DNA from: Microcoleus sp. FACHB-672 | GTDB taxonomy: Bacteria > Cyanobacteriota > Cyanobacteriia > Cyanobacteriales > Oscillatoriaceae | Reading direction: 5' to 3' | Assembly (NCBI RefSeq): GCF_014695725.1 | Contig: NZ_JACJOU010000033.1 | Location: 248,001-312,000 of the forward strand | Length of the DNA: 64,000 bases | In this document: positions 54,666-63,455 of the stretch, one piece after another | How the letters are laid out: every line of letters starts with the position of its first letter | Numbering within the stretch: position 1 is the first letter of the stretch | The notes under the pieces: model-generated | Seen by the model: the letters and a program-made list of their open reading frames with translations, nothing else | Told to the model about the DNA's origin: nothing | Databases searched by the model: none | Made by a program: the position numbers and the translations under genes

Positions 54666-55208
54666 ATGATCAAACGAATTGCAGCAATACTTCTCGTCAT
54701 ACTTACCGTAACCCTAAGCGGTTGCGTAGCTACCGCCACCGCCGGTTTAAAAGGCTACGTCGATACCACCGATGGCTATAAATTCCTCTATCCTAATGGG
54801 TGGGTGGAAACGAAAGTCAACAACGGCCCAGATGTTGTGTTTCGGGACTTGATTCAGGAAACTGAGAACGTCAGCGTTGTAATCAATCCAATGCCGGCAA
54901 ATAAAACCCTCGCTGATTTAGGAACCCCCAGCGAAGTCGGTTACAAACTCTCCAAAAGTAGCCTTGGCCCTCCCAACTCAGGACGCGAAGCAGAATTAGT
55001 CAATGCTGAGCAGAAGCAGGTCGGCGACAAGACTTACTATATATTGGAACATACGATTAAACTGCCCACTCAACAACGTCACAACCTGGCCAGTGTAGCC
55101 ATCGGTCGGGGTAAACTCTACACCTTAAGCGCTTCAGCCACAGAAGAACGCTGGCCAAAAGTGCAGCAGTTGTTTGAGCAAGTCGTCAATTCTTTCTCTC
55201 TTGATTAG
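54666..55208 (+). CDS. psbP: PsbP-family lipoprotein (CyanoP-like)
   Basis: 180 residues. The lipoprotein signal has lipobox LSGC (Cys about 20). The PsbP domain reads YVDTTDGYKFLYPNGWVET, VVFRDLIQETENVSVVI, LGTPSEVGYKL and the C-terminal YTLSASATEERWPKV. In cyanobacteria it is a thylakoid lumen lipoprotein associated with assembly of photosystem II. Confidence 0.93.
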   Translation: MIKRIAAILLVILTVTLSGCVATATAGLKGYVDTTDGYKFLYPNGWVETKVNNGPDVVFRDLIQETENVSVVINPMPANKTLADLGTPSEVGYKLSKSSLGPPNSGREAELVNAEQKQVGDKTYYILEHTIKLPTQQRHNLASVAIGRGKLYTLSASATEERWPKVQQLFEQVVNSFSLD

Positions 55209-55363
55209 ATGTCTGTGTTCAGCATTCAGTGGTCATCACAACCGGCTGGGAATTTGTAATGGGTGGGTTGAATAAACCCACTCTTACAATATCGGCAAAC
55301 CACCTACTGCCGGCCAAGCAAAAGCGCCCCGAATAACTAGACAAATCACCCCTCTCTACTCCT

Positions 55364-56017
55364 ATGGGACTGCCCTTACTGTTACTCGCCTCTGCATCCC
55401 CAGCCCGACGTCGGTTACTGCAAAGCGCCGGCATCCCTCCCATTGTCTGCCCTAGCGACATTGATGAGTCGCAAATTCAAACCACCAACCCAGCCGAATT
55501 GGTGCAAACCCTCGCCAAACTGAAAGCTGAAAGCATTGCAGAACGGTTGAAAGTCGGGGATTTGCCGGCTCACAACTTGGAAGGGGCACCAAGTTTGGCA
55601 TCCTGGCTGATATTAGGGTGTGATTCGGTTTTGCAGATCAAGGGAGAAATTCACGGCAAGCCGGCTGACTCAGCAGAAGCGATCATACGCTGGCAGCAAA
55701 TGCGCGGATCGATTGGCGAACTCTACACCGGCCATACATTAATTGATCTGGCTCAAGGGAAAACACTCGTGCGCTACCAGATAACAAGAGTTTATTTTGC
55801 CAATGTCAGCGATAGCGAAATCGAAGCTTATGTTGCCACCGGCGAACCGCTTCAATGCGCTGGTTGCTTCGCCCTCGAAGGTAAAGGCGGTCTTTTTGTC
55901 GAAAAACTTGAAGGTTGCCACACCAACGTCATCGGCCTGAGTTTGCCTCTGCTGCGCCACATGATTGGCGAACTTGGGTATGACGTGACAGATTTTTGGC
56001 AACCTCAACAAGCTTAA
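55364..56017 (+). CDS. maf: Maf-family nucleotide pyrophosphatase
   Basis: 217 residues: [41 protein letters not shown] and C-terminal [29 protein letters not shown]. Maf proteins hydrolyse non-canonical nucleoside triphosphates (housecleaning). Its last ~130 bp are duplicated twice downstream, at 58351 and 60813, each time before an RTX gene. Confidence 0.93.
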   Translation: MGLPLLLLASASPARRRLLQSAGIPPIVCPSDIDESQIQTTNPAELVQTLAKLKAESIAERLKVGDLPAHNLEGAPSLASWLILGCDSVLQIKGEIHGKPADSAEAIIRWQQMRGSIGELYTGHTLIDLAQGKTLVRYQITRVYFANVSDSEIEAYVATGEPLQCAGCFALEGKGGLFVEKLEGCHTNVIGLSLPLLRHMIGELGYDVTDFWQPQQA

Positions 56018-56060
56018 ATGGCGGGTCGCGCCGGCATCGGCAACAACCCGCCATTTAAGC
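56012..56060. terminator. bidirectional terminator hairpin, RTX array copy 1
   Basis: GCTTAAATGGCGGGT (56012-56026) pairs perfectly with ACCCGCCATTTAAGC (56046-56060). The stem spans the maf stop codon on one side and touches the RTX stop on the other, so it can serve both converging genes. Confidence 0.75.
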
Positions 56061-58312
56061 TAGCTAAACAAGAACTGCGCTGTGTTCTCAGATGCGACAT
56101 TCTCACCCATATTGCCGGCATTGAAACCCGTGCTTCCCACCAAAGTCAGCAGCAACTGTCCACTGCCAAAGCCGCTATTGCCAGAAATACCATCTGCTAA
56201 GCGCAATTGTGTGCCGCTGCCACTCTTGACCACATCAATCGCAGCAATGTCGGTAAATGCGAGCGCATCACCCCCAACACCCCGGACAAATTGATTAACC
56301 GTATCACTTCCATCCCCGGCAGCATAAACAACCGTGTCAGTGACGTGATCGCTACCCAGGGTAAGCGCATCGTTGCCAGTTCCCCCAATCAACCAGTCAC
56401 TACCATTGCCCCCAATTAAATTGTCGTTGCCGGCAGCCCCAATGAGAGTATCGTTGCCATCACGACCATTGAGAACGTTGCTTGCTTGATTGCCGGTGAT
56501 CTTATTGCCGAGGGCGTTGCCGGTGCCGTTAACTGTGGCTGTGCCCGTTAGGTTAAGGTTTTCTACGTTAGTTCCCAAGGTGAAGCTGACGCTAGAATCG
56601 ACGCTATCATTGCCGGCAGCCAAGTTTTCTTTGATAATTTCGTTAGTATTCTCAACGATGTAGAGATCGTCTCCTAAACCGCCACTGAGGCTGTCGAGTC
56701 CAGGGCCGCCAATGAGTGTGTCGTTACTATCTCCTGCATTGATGCTGTCATTGCCGGCTCCTCCGAGGACAGTGTCATTGCCATAGAGGCCGCCGCTATA
56801 AAGCAAGTCATTGCCCTCTCCAGCGTCAAGGAAGTTACCGCCATTGCTCCGGAGGGTATCATCGCCGGCTCCTCCATAAAGGGTGCTTTCGTATCCCGCT
56901 GCGACCAGCGAGTCATTGCCATTGTCGCCCACTAGGTAGTCATTATTGAAACCTCCGAGGATCGTGTCATTGCCTTCCTCACCGAAGCCGGCAATACTAC
57001 CGTAGCCATACTGACTTTCGAGCCAGTCATTGCCATTGCCGCCACCAAGGAAGCCACCACCAATGGTTATAAGCAGCCGATCATCACCGTCTTCGCCATA
57101 CATATCATGAGAACCTTCTCCGCCAGAGAGGGTGTCGTTGCCCTCTCCGCCATAAATGGTGCCACTGCCATCCGCGTCTGCCAGGATGTCATTGCCGACT
57201 CCGCCATTAAGGTCTTCGTAGGAGTCTCCCACCCCACCAATTAGGGTGTCGTTGCCAATGCCGCCATCAAAGTAGTTGTTGCCGTCTGAGGCGTATAGCG
57301 AGTCATTCCCTTCCCCGCCAATAACAGTGGCGTCACCAAAGCCATCGCCGGCAAATACAGTGTCATTACCGGCTCCGGCATCAATAAAGTCATTGTCTTC
57401 CCCGCCATCAATGAAGTCATTGCCTTGCCCGCCATCTATGAAGTCATCGGCTCGCCCGCCATCAAGAAAGTCATTGCCTTCCTCACCGAAAAGCGTGTCA
57501 CTGCCAGGCGTATCCTCCGAGTAGTAATTACCCATGATTGAGTCGTTGCCTTCCCCACCTAGGAGTGAGTCATCGCCACTTCCTCCTTTAACAGTGTCAT
57601 GGCCGGCTCCACCCGTTGCGGTAATCGAATCGAATCCAGATCCTTGGATAAAGTCATTGCCGTTGCCCCCATCGCCTTTACCGCCATAGTAGAGGCTCAT
57701 GACGTCATCGCCATCTTCTCCATAACTAATTCCGCTGCTTTCGTATAACACACAAGTATCGTTGCCGGCTCCGCCATACATTTGCCCACTACCGAGAACC
57801 CCTAGTAACGAGTCATGGCCATCCCCGCCATAAAATAAGTAACTTCCGTAGCTTGACGAGTTGTAGAGGGTATCGTTGCCTTCGCCACCGATTAGGATCC
57901 CCACGGTTGCAGTAAGATAATCATCCCCGGTGCCCCCATCTGCAAAGGTCGTGCCATCATCTCTACCCTCTAGGGTATCGTTCCCCTCCTTTCCGTACAG
58001 GTATACATTTCCATAATCACTGTAGTAATTAACACCTATTAAGTCGTTGCCACCGCCGCCATCTAGGGTGTCATCGCCACCGCCGCCATCTAGGGTGTCA
58101 TCGCCAATGCCGCCATAAATAACGTCATTGCCGGTTCCCCCTATCAGACTGTCATTGTCGGCTCCCCCTTCAATATAGTTATTGCCGCTTGGCCCATAAT
58201 TATTACCGTTTACCCCATCTAGAGTGTCATTGCCGGCATATCCAAATAGAGAATCCTCTTCCTCTCCACCGACAAGGTAATCATTACCCATAGTGCCTGT
58301 GTAAACTGCCAT
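56060..58312 (-). CDS. RTX repeat protein, array copy 1
   Basis: 750 residues, no signal peptide. The start MAVYTGTMGNDYLVGGEEED, then RTX nonapeptides (GGxGNDxLxGG) almost to residue 590, interrupted by variable spacers. The conserved C-terminus of ~160 residues reads ENLNLTGTATVNGTGNALGN, GSDWLIGGTGNDALTLGSDH, TDTVVYAAGDGSDTVNQF and ends in QFLFS. The C-terminal domain is shared by all three paralogues and may carry the type I secretion signal. AAGAGGAAAAG precedes the ATG. It probably binds calcium outside the cell. Confidence 0.88.
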   Translation of the reverse strand: MAVYTGTMGNDYLVGGEEEDSLFGYAGNDTLDGVNGNNYGPSGNNYIEGGADNDSLIGGTGNDVIYGGIGDDTLDGGGGDDTLDGGGGNDLIGVNYYSDYGNVYLYGKEGNDTLEGRDDGTTFADGGTGDDYLTATVGILIGGEGNDTLYNSSSYGSYLFYGGDGHDSLLGVLGSGQMYGGAGNDTCVLYESSGISYGEDGDDVMSLYYGGKGDGGNGNDFIQGSGFDSITATGGAGHDTVKGGSGDDSLLGGEGNDSIMGNYYSEDTPGSDTLFGEEGNDFLDGGRADDFIDGGQGNDFIDGGEDNDFIDAGAGNDTVFAGDGFGDATVIGGEGNDSLYASDGNNYFDGGIGNDTLIGGVGDSYEDLNGGVGNDILADADGSGTIYGGEGNDTLSGGEGSHDMYGEDGDDRLLITIGGGFLGGGNGNDWLESQYGYGSIAGFGEEGNDTILGGFNNDYLVGDNGNDSLVAAGYESTLYGGAGDDTLRSNGGNFLDAGEGNDLLYSGGLYGNDTVLGGAGNDSINAGDSNDTLIGGPGLDSLSGGLGDDLYIVENTNEIIKENLAAGNDSVDSSVSFTLGTNVENLNLTGTATVNGTGNALGNKITGNQASNVLNGRDGNDTLIGAAGNDNLIGGNGSDWLIGGTGNDALTLGSDHVTDTVVYAAGDGSDTVNQFVRGVGGDALAFTDIAAIDVVKSGSGTQLRLADGISGNSGFGSGQLLLTLVGSTGFNAGNMGENVASENTAQFLFS

Positions 58313-58350
58313 CTTTTCCTCTTTTTTTCTTTAATAATTCGCACTTTTTC

Positions 58351-58484
58351 AAGGCGATTTTTTTGTCGATAAACTTGAAGGTTGCCGCACCCATGTCATC
58401 GGCCTGAGTTTAGCTCTACTGCGGCACATGAGCGGCGAATTTGGGTATGACGTGACACAGTTTTGGCAACCCCAATCAGCCTAA
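58351..58484 (+). pseudogene. duplicated 3' end of maf, array copy 2
   Basis: In the maf frame this reads DKLEGCRTHVIGLSLALLRH, then MSGEFGYDVTQFWQPQSA and a stop, matching the last ~40 residues of Maf. There is no start region. Homology begins abruptly at AAGGCGA, directly after ~38 bp of RTX upstream DNA, which marks the duplication junction. Confidence 0.85.
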
Positions 58485-58525
58485 ATGGCGAGTCGTTGCC
58501 GATGCCGACACGACTCGCCATTTAG
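58481..58525. terminator. bidirectional terminator hairpin, RTX array copy 2
   Basis: CTAAATGGCGAGTCG (58481-58495) pairs perfectly with CGACTCGCCATTTAG (58511-58525). Compared with copy 1, a G-C pair has become A-T with pairing kept. Confidence 0.75.
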
Positions 58526-58527
58526 AG

Positions 58528-60774
58528 TTAGCTAAAGAAGAACTGCGCTGTGTTCTCAGATGCGACATTCTCATTCATATTGCCGGCATTGAAACCCGTG
58601 CTTCCCACCAAAGTCAGCAGCACCTGTCCACTGCCAAAGCCGCTATTGCCAGAAATGCCATCGGCTAAGCGCAATTGTGTGCCGCTGCCACTCTTGACCA
58701 CATCAATCGCGGCAATGTCGGTAAATGCGATCGCATCTCCCCCAACACTCCGAACAAATTGATTAACCGTATCACTTCCATCCCCGGCAGCATAAACAAC
58801 GGTGTCAGTGACGTGATCGCTACCAAGGGTAAGTACATCATTGCCGGTTCCCCCGCTAAACCAGTCACTGCCATTACCCCCAATTAAATTGTCGTTGCCG
58901 GCACCCCCAATTAGGGTATCGTTACCCTCACGACCATTGAGGACGTTGCTCGCTTGATTGCCGGTGATCTGATTGCCAAAGGCGTTGCCGGTGCCGTTAA
59001 TTGTGGCTGTGCCCGTGAGGGTCAGGTTTTCTACGTTAGTTCCCAAGGTGAAGCTAACGCTAGACTCGACGCTATCATTGCCGGCATCCAAGTCTTCTTT
59101 GATAATTTCGTTGGCATTTTCGACGATGTAGAGATCGTCTCCAAAACCGCCACTGAGGTTGTCGAGTCCAGGGCCGCCAATCAGGGTATCGTTGCTATAC
59201 CCGCCCTCGATGGTGTCATTGCCGGCTCCCCCCTGCAAATAATCGTTGCTATAGGAACCGATGAGAGTATCATTGCCGGTGCCCCCATCCATTTTGATCC
59301 AACCGTCATTCACCCAGGTAATGAGAGAGTCATTACCCTCACCACCGATAAGGGTATCATTGTCGCCGCCTATACTACCGGAGCTAATAATCGTGTCATT
59401 GCCGGTGCCCCCATCCATGTATTCATCAGAGCTATATTTTGAAAAGCTGTCATAGACGATGTCATCACCCTCTGCGCCATAAATCCAGGCGGATCCTTGG
59501 TCGCTTGCTCGTAAGATATCATTGCCGGCACCCCCATCAATAGTATCAGAGCCATCATATCCACCGTTGAGGGTATCATCGCCGTCCCCGCCTTCAAGCA
59601 AGTCATCGCCATAACCGCCGTTGAGAAAATCATTACCTTCTCCGCCTCGTAGGGTGTCAAAAGCAGAGAAATAATAACCCTCGCTTACGATATAGTCATT
59701 CCCTTCCCCACCCTCAAGCAACTCAGAATTCAGACCTCCGATCAGCTTGTCATTGCCGGCTCCTCCGAGGAGAGTGTCATTGCCATTATTATAAAAATTG
59801 CTATAGAGCAAGTCATTGCCCTCTCCCCCGTCCAGTAAGTTACTTCCATTGCTACCGAGGGTATCATCGCCGGCTCCACCTAGGAGGGTGCTTTGGTATC
59901 CCTCGCTGACGAGCGAGTCATTGCCCTCCCCACCATCGAGGTAGCTCCTCTCCTGCTGGTCAATCAGCGTGTCATCGCCGGCCCCTCCGATGAGGTTATC
60001 ATTGGTATCATTGCTCAAACCGATCCCACTAAACAGCCAGTCATTGCCATTCCCGCCATCTAAAGAGTCATTACCGAGACCGCCGAGTATCGTGTCATTG
60101 CCCTCGCCACCCAAGCCGGTAATACGACCATAGCCATACTGGCTTTCTATCCAGTCATTGCCATTGCCGCCATCAAGGAAGCCACCGGCATCGTTGACAA
60201 GCATCCGATCATCACCGTCTTCGCCATACATCTGGTGAAAACCTTCTCCGCCATAGAAGGTGTCATTCCCCGCTCCGCCATAGAAAATACCATTGTTATC
60301 CCACCCTGCGAGGATGTCATTGCCCTCTCCGCCGTTGAGGTACGTTCCTCTCAGGATGTCGTTGCCGGCTTCCCCATCTATGGTGTCATTCCCCTGCACT
60401 CCATCGAGGGAGTCATCGCCTTCTCCTCCGTTAATAGAGTCATTGTAGTACCCACCCACAACTGTGTCATTGCCGGTGTCGGCATCAAAGTAGTTGTTGC
60501 CGTCTGAGGCGTATAGCGAGTCATTCCCTTCCCCGCCAATGACGGTGGCGTCACTAATGCCATCGCCGGCAAATACGGTGTCATCACCAATGCCGCCATC
60601 GAGAAAGTCATTGCCATAACCGCCTATAACACTGTCATTGCCGGCTCCAGCTTCTATATAGTTATTACCACCTCCCCCATCTAGGGTGTCATTGCCGGCA
60701 TATCCAAATAGAGAATCATCTTCCTCTCCACCAACAAGGTAATCATTACCCACAGTACCTGTGTAAACTGCCAT
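58528..60774 (-). CDS. RTX repeat protein, array copy 2
   Basis: 748 residues, paralogous to the neighbours: same start (MAVYTGTVGNDYLVGGEEDD), RTX nonapeptides through most of the length and the same ~160-residue C-terminal domain ending in AQFFFS. The middle repeats differ in order and spacing from copies 1 and 3, showing slippage or recombination between repeats. The ribosome binding site and ~38 bp upstream are almost the same as in copy 1, then maf-derived DNA takes over. Confidence 0.88.
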   Translation of the reverse strand: MAVYTGTVGNDYLVGGEEDDSLFGYAGNDTLDGGGGNNYIEAGAGNDSVIGGYGNDFLDGGIGDDTVFAGDGISDATVIGGEGNDSLYASDGNNYFDADTGNDTVVGGYYNDSINGGEGDDSLDGVQGNDTIDGEAGNDILRGTYLNGGEGNDILAGWDNNGIFYGGAGNDTFYGGEGFHQMYGEDGDDRMLVNDAGGFLDGGNGNDWIESQYGYGRITGLGGEGNDTILGGLGNDSLDGGNGNDWLFSGIGLSNDTNDNLIGGAGDDTLIDQQERSYLDGGEGNDSLVSEGYQSTLLGGAGDDTLGSNGSNLLDGGEGNDLLYSNFYNNGNDTLLGGAGNDKLIGGLNSELLEGGEGNDYIVSEGYYFSAFDTLRGGEGNDFLNGGYGDDLLEGGDGDDTLNGGYDGSDTIDGGAGNDILRASDQGSAWIYGAEGDDIVYDSFSKYSSDEYMDGGTGNDTIISSGSIGGDNDTLIGGEGNDSLITWVNDGWIKMDGGTGNDTLIGSYSNDYLQGGAGNDTIEGGYSNDTLIGGPGLDNLSGGFGDDLYIVENANEIIKEDLDAGNDSVESSVSFTLGTNVENLTLTGTATINGTGNAFGNQITGNQASNVLNGREGNDTLIGGAGNDNLIGGNGSDWFSGGTGNDVLTLGSDHVTDTVVYAAGDGSDTVNQFVRSVGGDAIAFTDIAAIDVVKSGSGTQLRLADGISGNSGFGSGQVLLTLVGSTGFNAGNMNENVASENTAQFFFS

Positions 60775-60812
60775 CTTTTCCTCTTTTTTTCTTTAATAAT
60801 TCGCACTTTTTC

Positions 60813-60943
60813 AAGGCGATTTGTTTGTCGATAAACTAGAAGGTTGCCACACCCATGTCATCGGCAGTTTGCCTCTGCAGCGGCAAATGATTGCTCAATT
60901 TGGATATGACGTGACAGATTTTTGGCAACCTCAACCAGCTTAA
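60813..60943 (+). pseudogene. duplicated 3' end of maf, array copy 3
   Basis: In the maf frame: [12 protein letters not shown], then [19 protein letters not shown] and WQPQPA with a stop. The join to RTX upstream DNA is at the same place as in the other remnant (AAGGCGA), so both copies share one junction. Confidence 0.85.
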
Positions 60944-60979
60944 ATGGCGGGTTGCACCGGCATCGGCAACGACCCGCCA
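60941..60979. terminator. hairpin, RTX array copy 3 (weakened)
   Basis: TGGCGGGT (60945-60952) pairs with ACCCGCCA (60972-60979). The outer AAAT/ATTT part of the stem seen in copies 1 and 2 is lost here. Confidence 0.6.
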
Positions 60980-60986
60980 GATAGAG

Positions 60987-63455
60987 TTAGCTAAACAAGA
61001 ACTGCGCTGTGTTCTCAGAAGCGACATTCTCACCCATATTGCCGGCATTGAAACCCGTACTTCCCACCAAAGTCAGCAGCAACTGTCCACTGCCAAAGCC
61101 GCTATTACCAGAAATGCCATCTGCTAAGCGCAATTGTGTGCCGCTGCCACTCTTGACCACATCAATCGCAGCAATGTCGGTAAATGCGAGCGCATCACCC
61201 CCAGCACCCCGGACAAATTGATTAACCGTATCACTTCCATCACCGGCAGCATAAACAACCGTGTCAGTGACCTGATCGCTACCCAGGGTAAGCGCATCGT
61301 TGCCGGTTCCCCCGCTAAACCAGTCACTACCATTACCCCCAATTAAATTGTCGTTGCCGGCACCCCCAATTAGGGTATCGTTACCCTCACGACCATTGAG
61401 AACGTTGCTTGCTTGATTGCCGGTGATCTTATTGCCGAGGGCGTTGCCGGTGCCGTTAACTGTGGCTGTGCCCGTTAGGTTAAGGTTTTCTACGTTAGTT
61501 CCCAAGGCAAAGCTGACGTTAGACTCGACGCTGTCATTGCCGCCATATAAGTCTTCTTGGATAATTTCGTTAGCTTTATCAACGATGTAGAGATCGTCTC
61601 CAAAACCACCATTGAGGGTGTCAAGTCCAGGGCCGCCAATCAGTGTGTCGTTGCCATCCCCAGCATTGATGGTGTCATTGCCGGCTCCCCCCTCTAAGTA
61701 GTCATTGCTGTAGGAGCTATTGATAATATCATTGCCAGCTCCTCCATTCAGGGCGCTTTGGTATACCCCAACGAGCGTATCATTGCCGGCTCCTCCATTC
61801 AGGGTGCTTTGATATCCTCCAATGAGCGAGTCATTGCCATCCCCACCATCCAGGTAGGTCTTCTCCTGCTCCTGCTCGTCAATCAGCGTGTCATTGCCGG
61901 CTCCTCCGAGGAGAGTGTCATATCCATAGCGGCTGCTATAAAGCAAGTCATTGTCTTCTCCACCGTCAAGTAAGCTGCCGCCAGTGCTACCGAGGGTATC
62001 ATCACCGGCCCCGCCTAGGAGGGTTGAATTTGAAGAGGAATCTCCACCAGAGAGAAGATCATTGCCACTGCCGCCATCAAGCAAAGCTAGGGCTTCACCA
62101 ACATAAATCCTGTCATTGCCGTCCTCACCATAGATTTGGAAATATCCCCCTCCACCAGAGAGAATGTCATTGCCATTGCCGCCATAGTATTCGCCACCAC
62201 CAGCTCCACCAGAGACCCAGTCGTTGCCATCCCCTCCCTTGAGGATGTCATAGTTGATGCCGTGGCCGGTGCCATCTCCGCCATCGATAGTGTCATCGCC
62301 GGCTCCCCCATCGGCTATGTCATTGCCCCACTCGGCAGAGATGAAGTCATTGCCTTCCCCACCTTCTATTGAGTCATTCAAATACCCACCATAGATAACG
62401 TCATTGCCGGTTCCCCCGACTAAGTAGTTGTCACCGTCAACACCATTAACACTATCTTGGCCAGACAGGTAGCCGCCTTTGAGGGTATCATCGCCTTCTC
62501 CGCCAAAGAGGGAATCACTCCCATCCTTACCTTCAATGGAGTCATTGCCCTCCTCGCCTAGGAGCGAGTCATCGCCTTCTCCGCCATTGATGAAGTCATC
62601 GCCTTCCCCGCCATCGATAAAGTCATTACCTTCCTCACCTAAAAGCGTGTCACTGGCAAGGAAATTATCAGGGTTATTATTGCCCATGATTGAGTCATTG
62701 CCTTCCCCACCTAGAAGTAGGTCACGGCCCATTCCTCCTGCAACAGTGTCATCGCCGGCTCCACCAGTTGCGCTTATCGAATCGGGTCCAGAGCCTTGGA
62801 TCAAGTCATTACCATTGCCCCCATCGCCTTTACCGCCAAAGACGAGTGTCATGACGTCATCGCCATCCTCGCCATAACTGGTTCCACCACTTTCGTATAA
62901 ATAAAAAGTGTCGTTGCCGGCTCCGCCATACATTTGCCCATAACCGAGAACCCCTAGTAAGGAGTCATGGCCATCCCCACCATAGAATAAGTAGTCACCC
63001 GGGCCGGTGGTGTTGCCCGCATTGTAGAGGGTATCGTTGCCTTCGCCACCGATTAGGGTGCCACCGCTTACACGAATATAATCATTGCCGGTGCCACCAT
63101 CGGCGAAAGTAATGGCAAGATGCCCGCCCACAAGGACGTCATTGCCCTCCCTACCGTACAAGTATAAATTTCCTTGTTCCTTGTCAGAGGCAATTACTAA
63201 GTCATTGCCTCTGCCGCCGTCTAAGGTGTCATCACCGAGATAGCTGTTATTTCGGAGGGTGTCATCGCCTTCCCCGCCATCGAGATAGTCATTGCCTTCC
63301 CCGCCGGTGAGTGAGTCATTGCCGACTCCCCCTTCTATATAGTTATTGCCGTTTCCCCCATCTAGGGTGTCATTGCCGGCGTATCCAAATAGAGAATCCT
63401 CTTCATCTCCACCGACAAGGTAATCATTACCCACAGTGCCTGTATAAACTGCCAT
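60987..63455 (-). CDS. RTX repeat protein, array copy 3
   Basis: 822 residues, the longest paralogue. It has the same start (MAVYTGTVGNDYLVGGDEED) and C-terminal domain. Residues about 80-240 resemble copy 1 closely (GREGNDVLVGG, GGDGHDSLLGVLGYGQMYGG), while the region near 500-600 resembles copy 2, so the three are mosaics. It is the only copy with a normal-length upstream region and thus the likely promoter-proximal gene of the row. Confidence 0.88.
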   Translation of the reverse strand: MAVYTGTVGNDYLVGGDEEDSLFGYAGNDTLDGGNGNNYIEGGVGNDSLTGGEGNDYLDGGEGDDTLRNNSYLGDDTLDGGRGNDLVIASDKEQGNLYLYGREGNDVLVGGHLAITFADGGTGNDYIRVSGGTLIGGEGNDTLYNAGNTTGPGDYLFYGGDGHDSLLGVLGYGQMYGGAGNDTFYLYESGGTSYGEDGDDVMTLVFGGKGDGGNGNDLIQGSGPDSISATGGAGDDTVAGGMGRDLLLGGEGNDSIMGNNNPDNFLASDTLLGEEGNDFIDGGEGDDFINGGEGDDSLLGEEGNDSIEGKDGSDSLFGGEGDDTLKGGYLSGQDSVNGVDGDNYLVGGTGNDVIYGGYLNDSIEGGEGNDFISAEWGNDIADGGAGDDTIDGGDGTGHGINYDILKGGDGNDWVSGGAGGGEYYGGNGNDILSGGGGYFQIYGEDGNDRIYVGEALALLDGGSGNDLLSGGDSSSNSTLLGGAGDDTLGSTGGSLLDGGEDNDLLYSSRYGYDTLLGGAGNDTLIDEQEQEKTYLDGGDGNDSLIGGYQSTLNGGAGNDTLVGVYQSALNGGAGNDIINSSYSNDYLEGGAGNDTINAGDGNDTLIGGPGLDTLNGGFGDDLYIVDKANEIIQEDLYGGNDSVESNVSFALGTNVENLNLTGTATVNGTGNALGNKITGNQASNVLNGREGNDTLIGGAGNDNLIGGNGSDWFSGGTGNDALTLGSDQVTDTVVYAAGDGSDTVNQFVRGAGGDALAFTDIAAIDVVKSGSGTQLRLADGISGNSGFGSGQLLLTLVGSTGFNAGNMGENVASENTAQFLFS

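Noticed and set aside
57276-57524. Several Pro/Ser-rich plus-strand frames across the RTX genes
   Set aside because: They are antisense shadows of repetitive GGxGND codons.
56060-63455. Regular ~27-base repeats resembling a CRISPR or satellite array
   Set aside because: They are the codons of RTX nonapeptides in three long open frames; spacers are coding and there are no cas genes.
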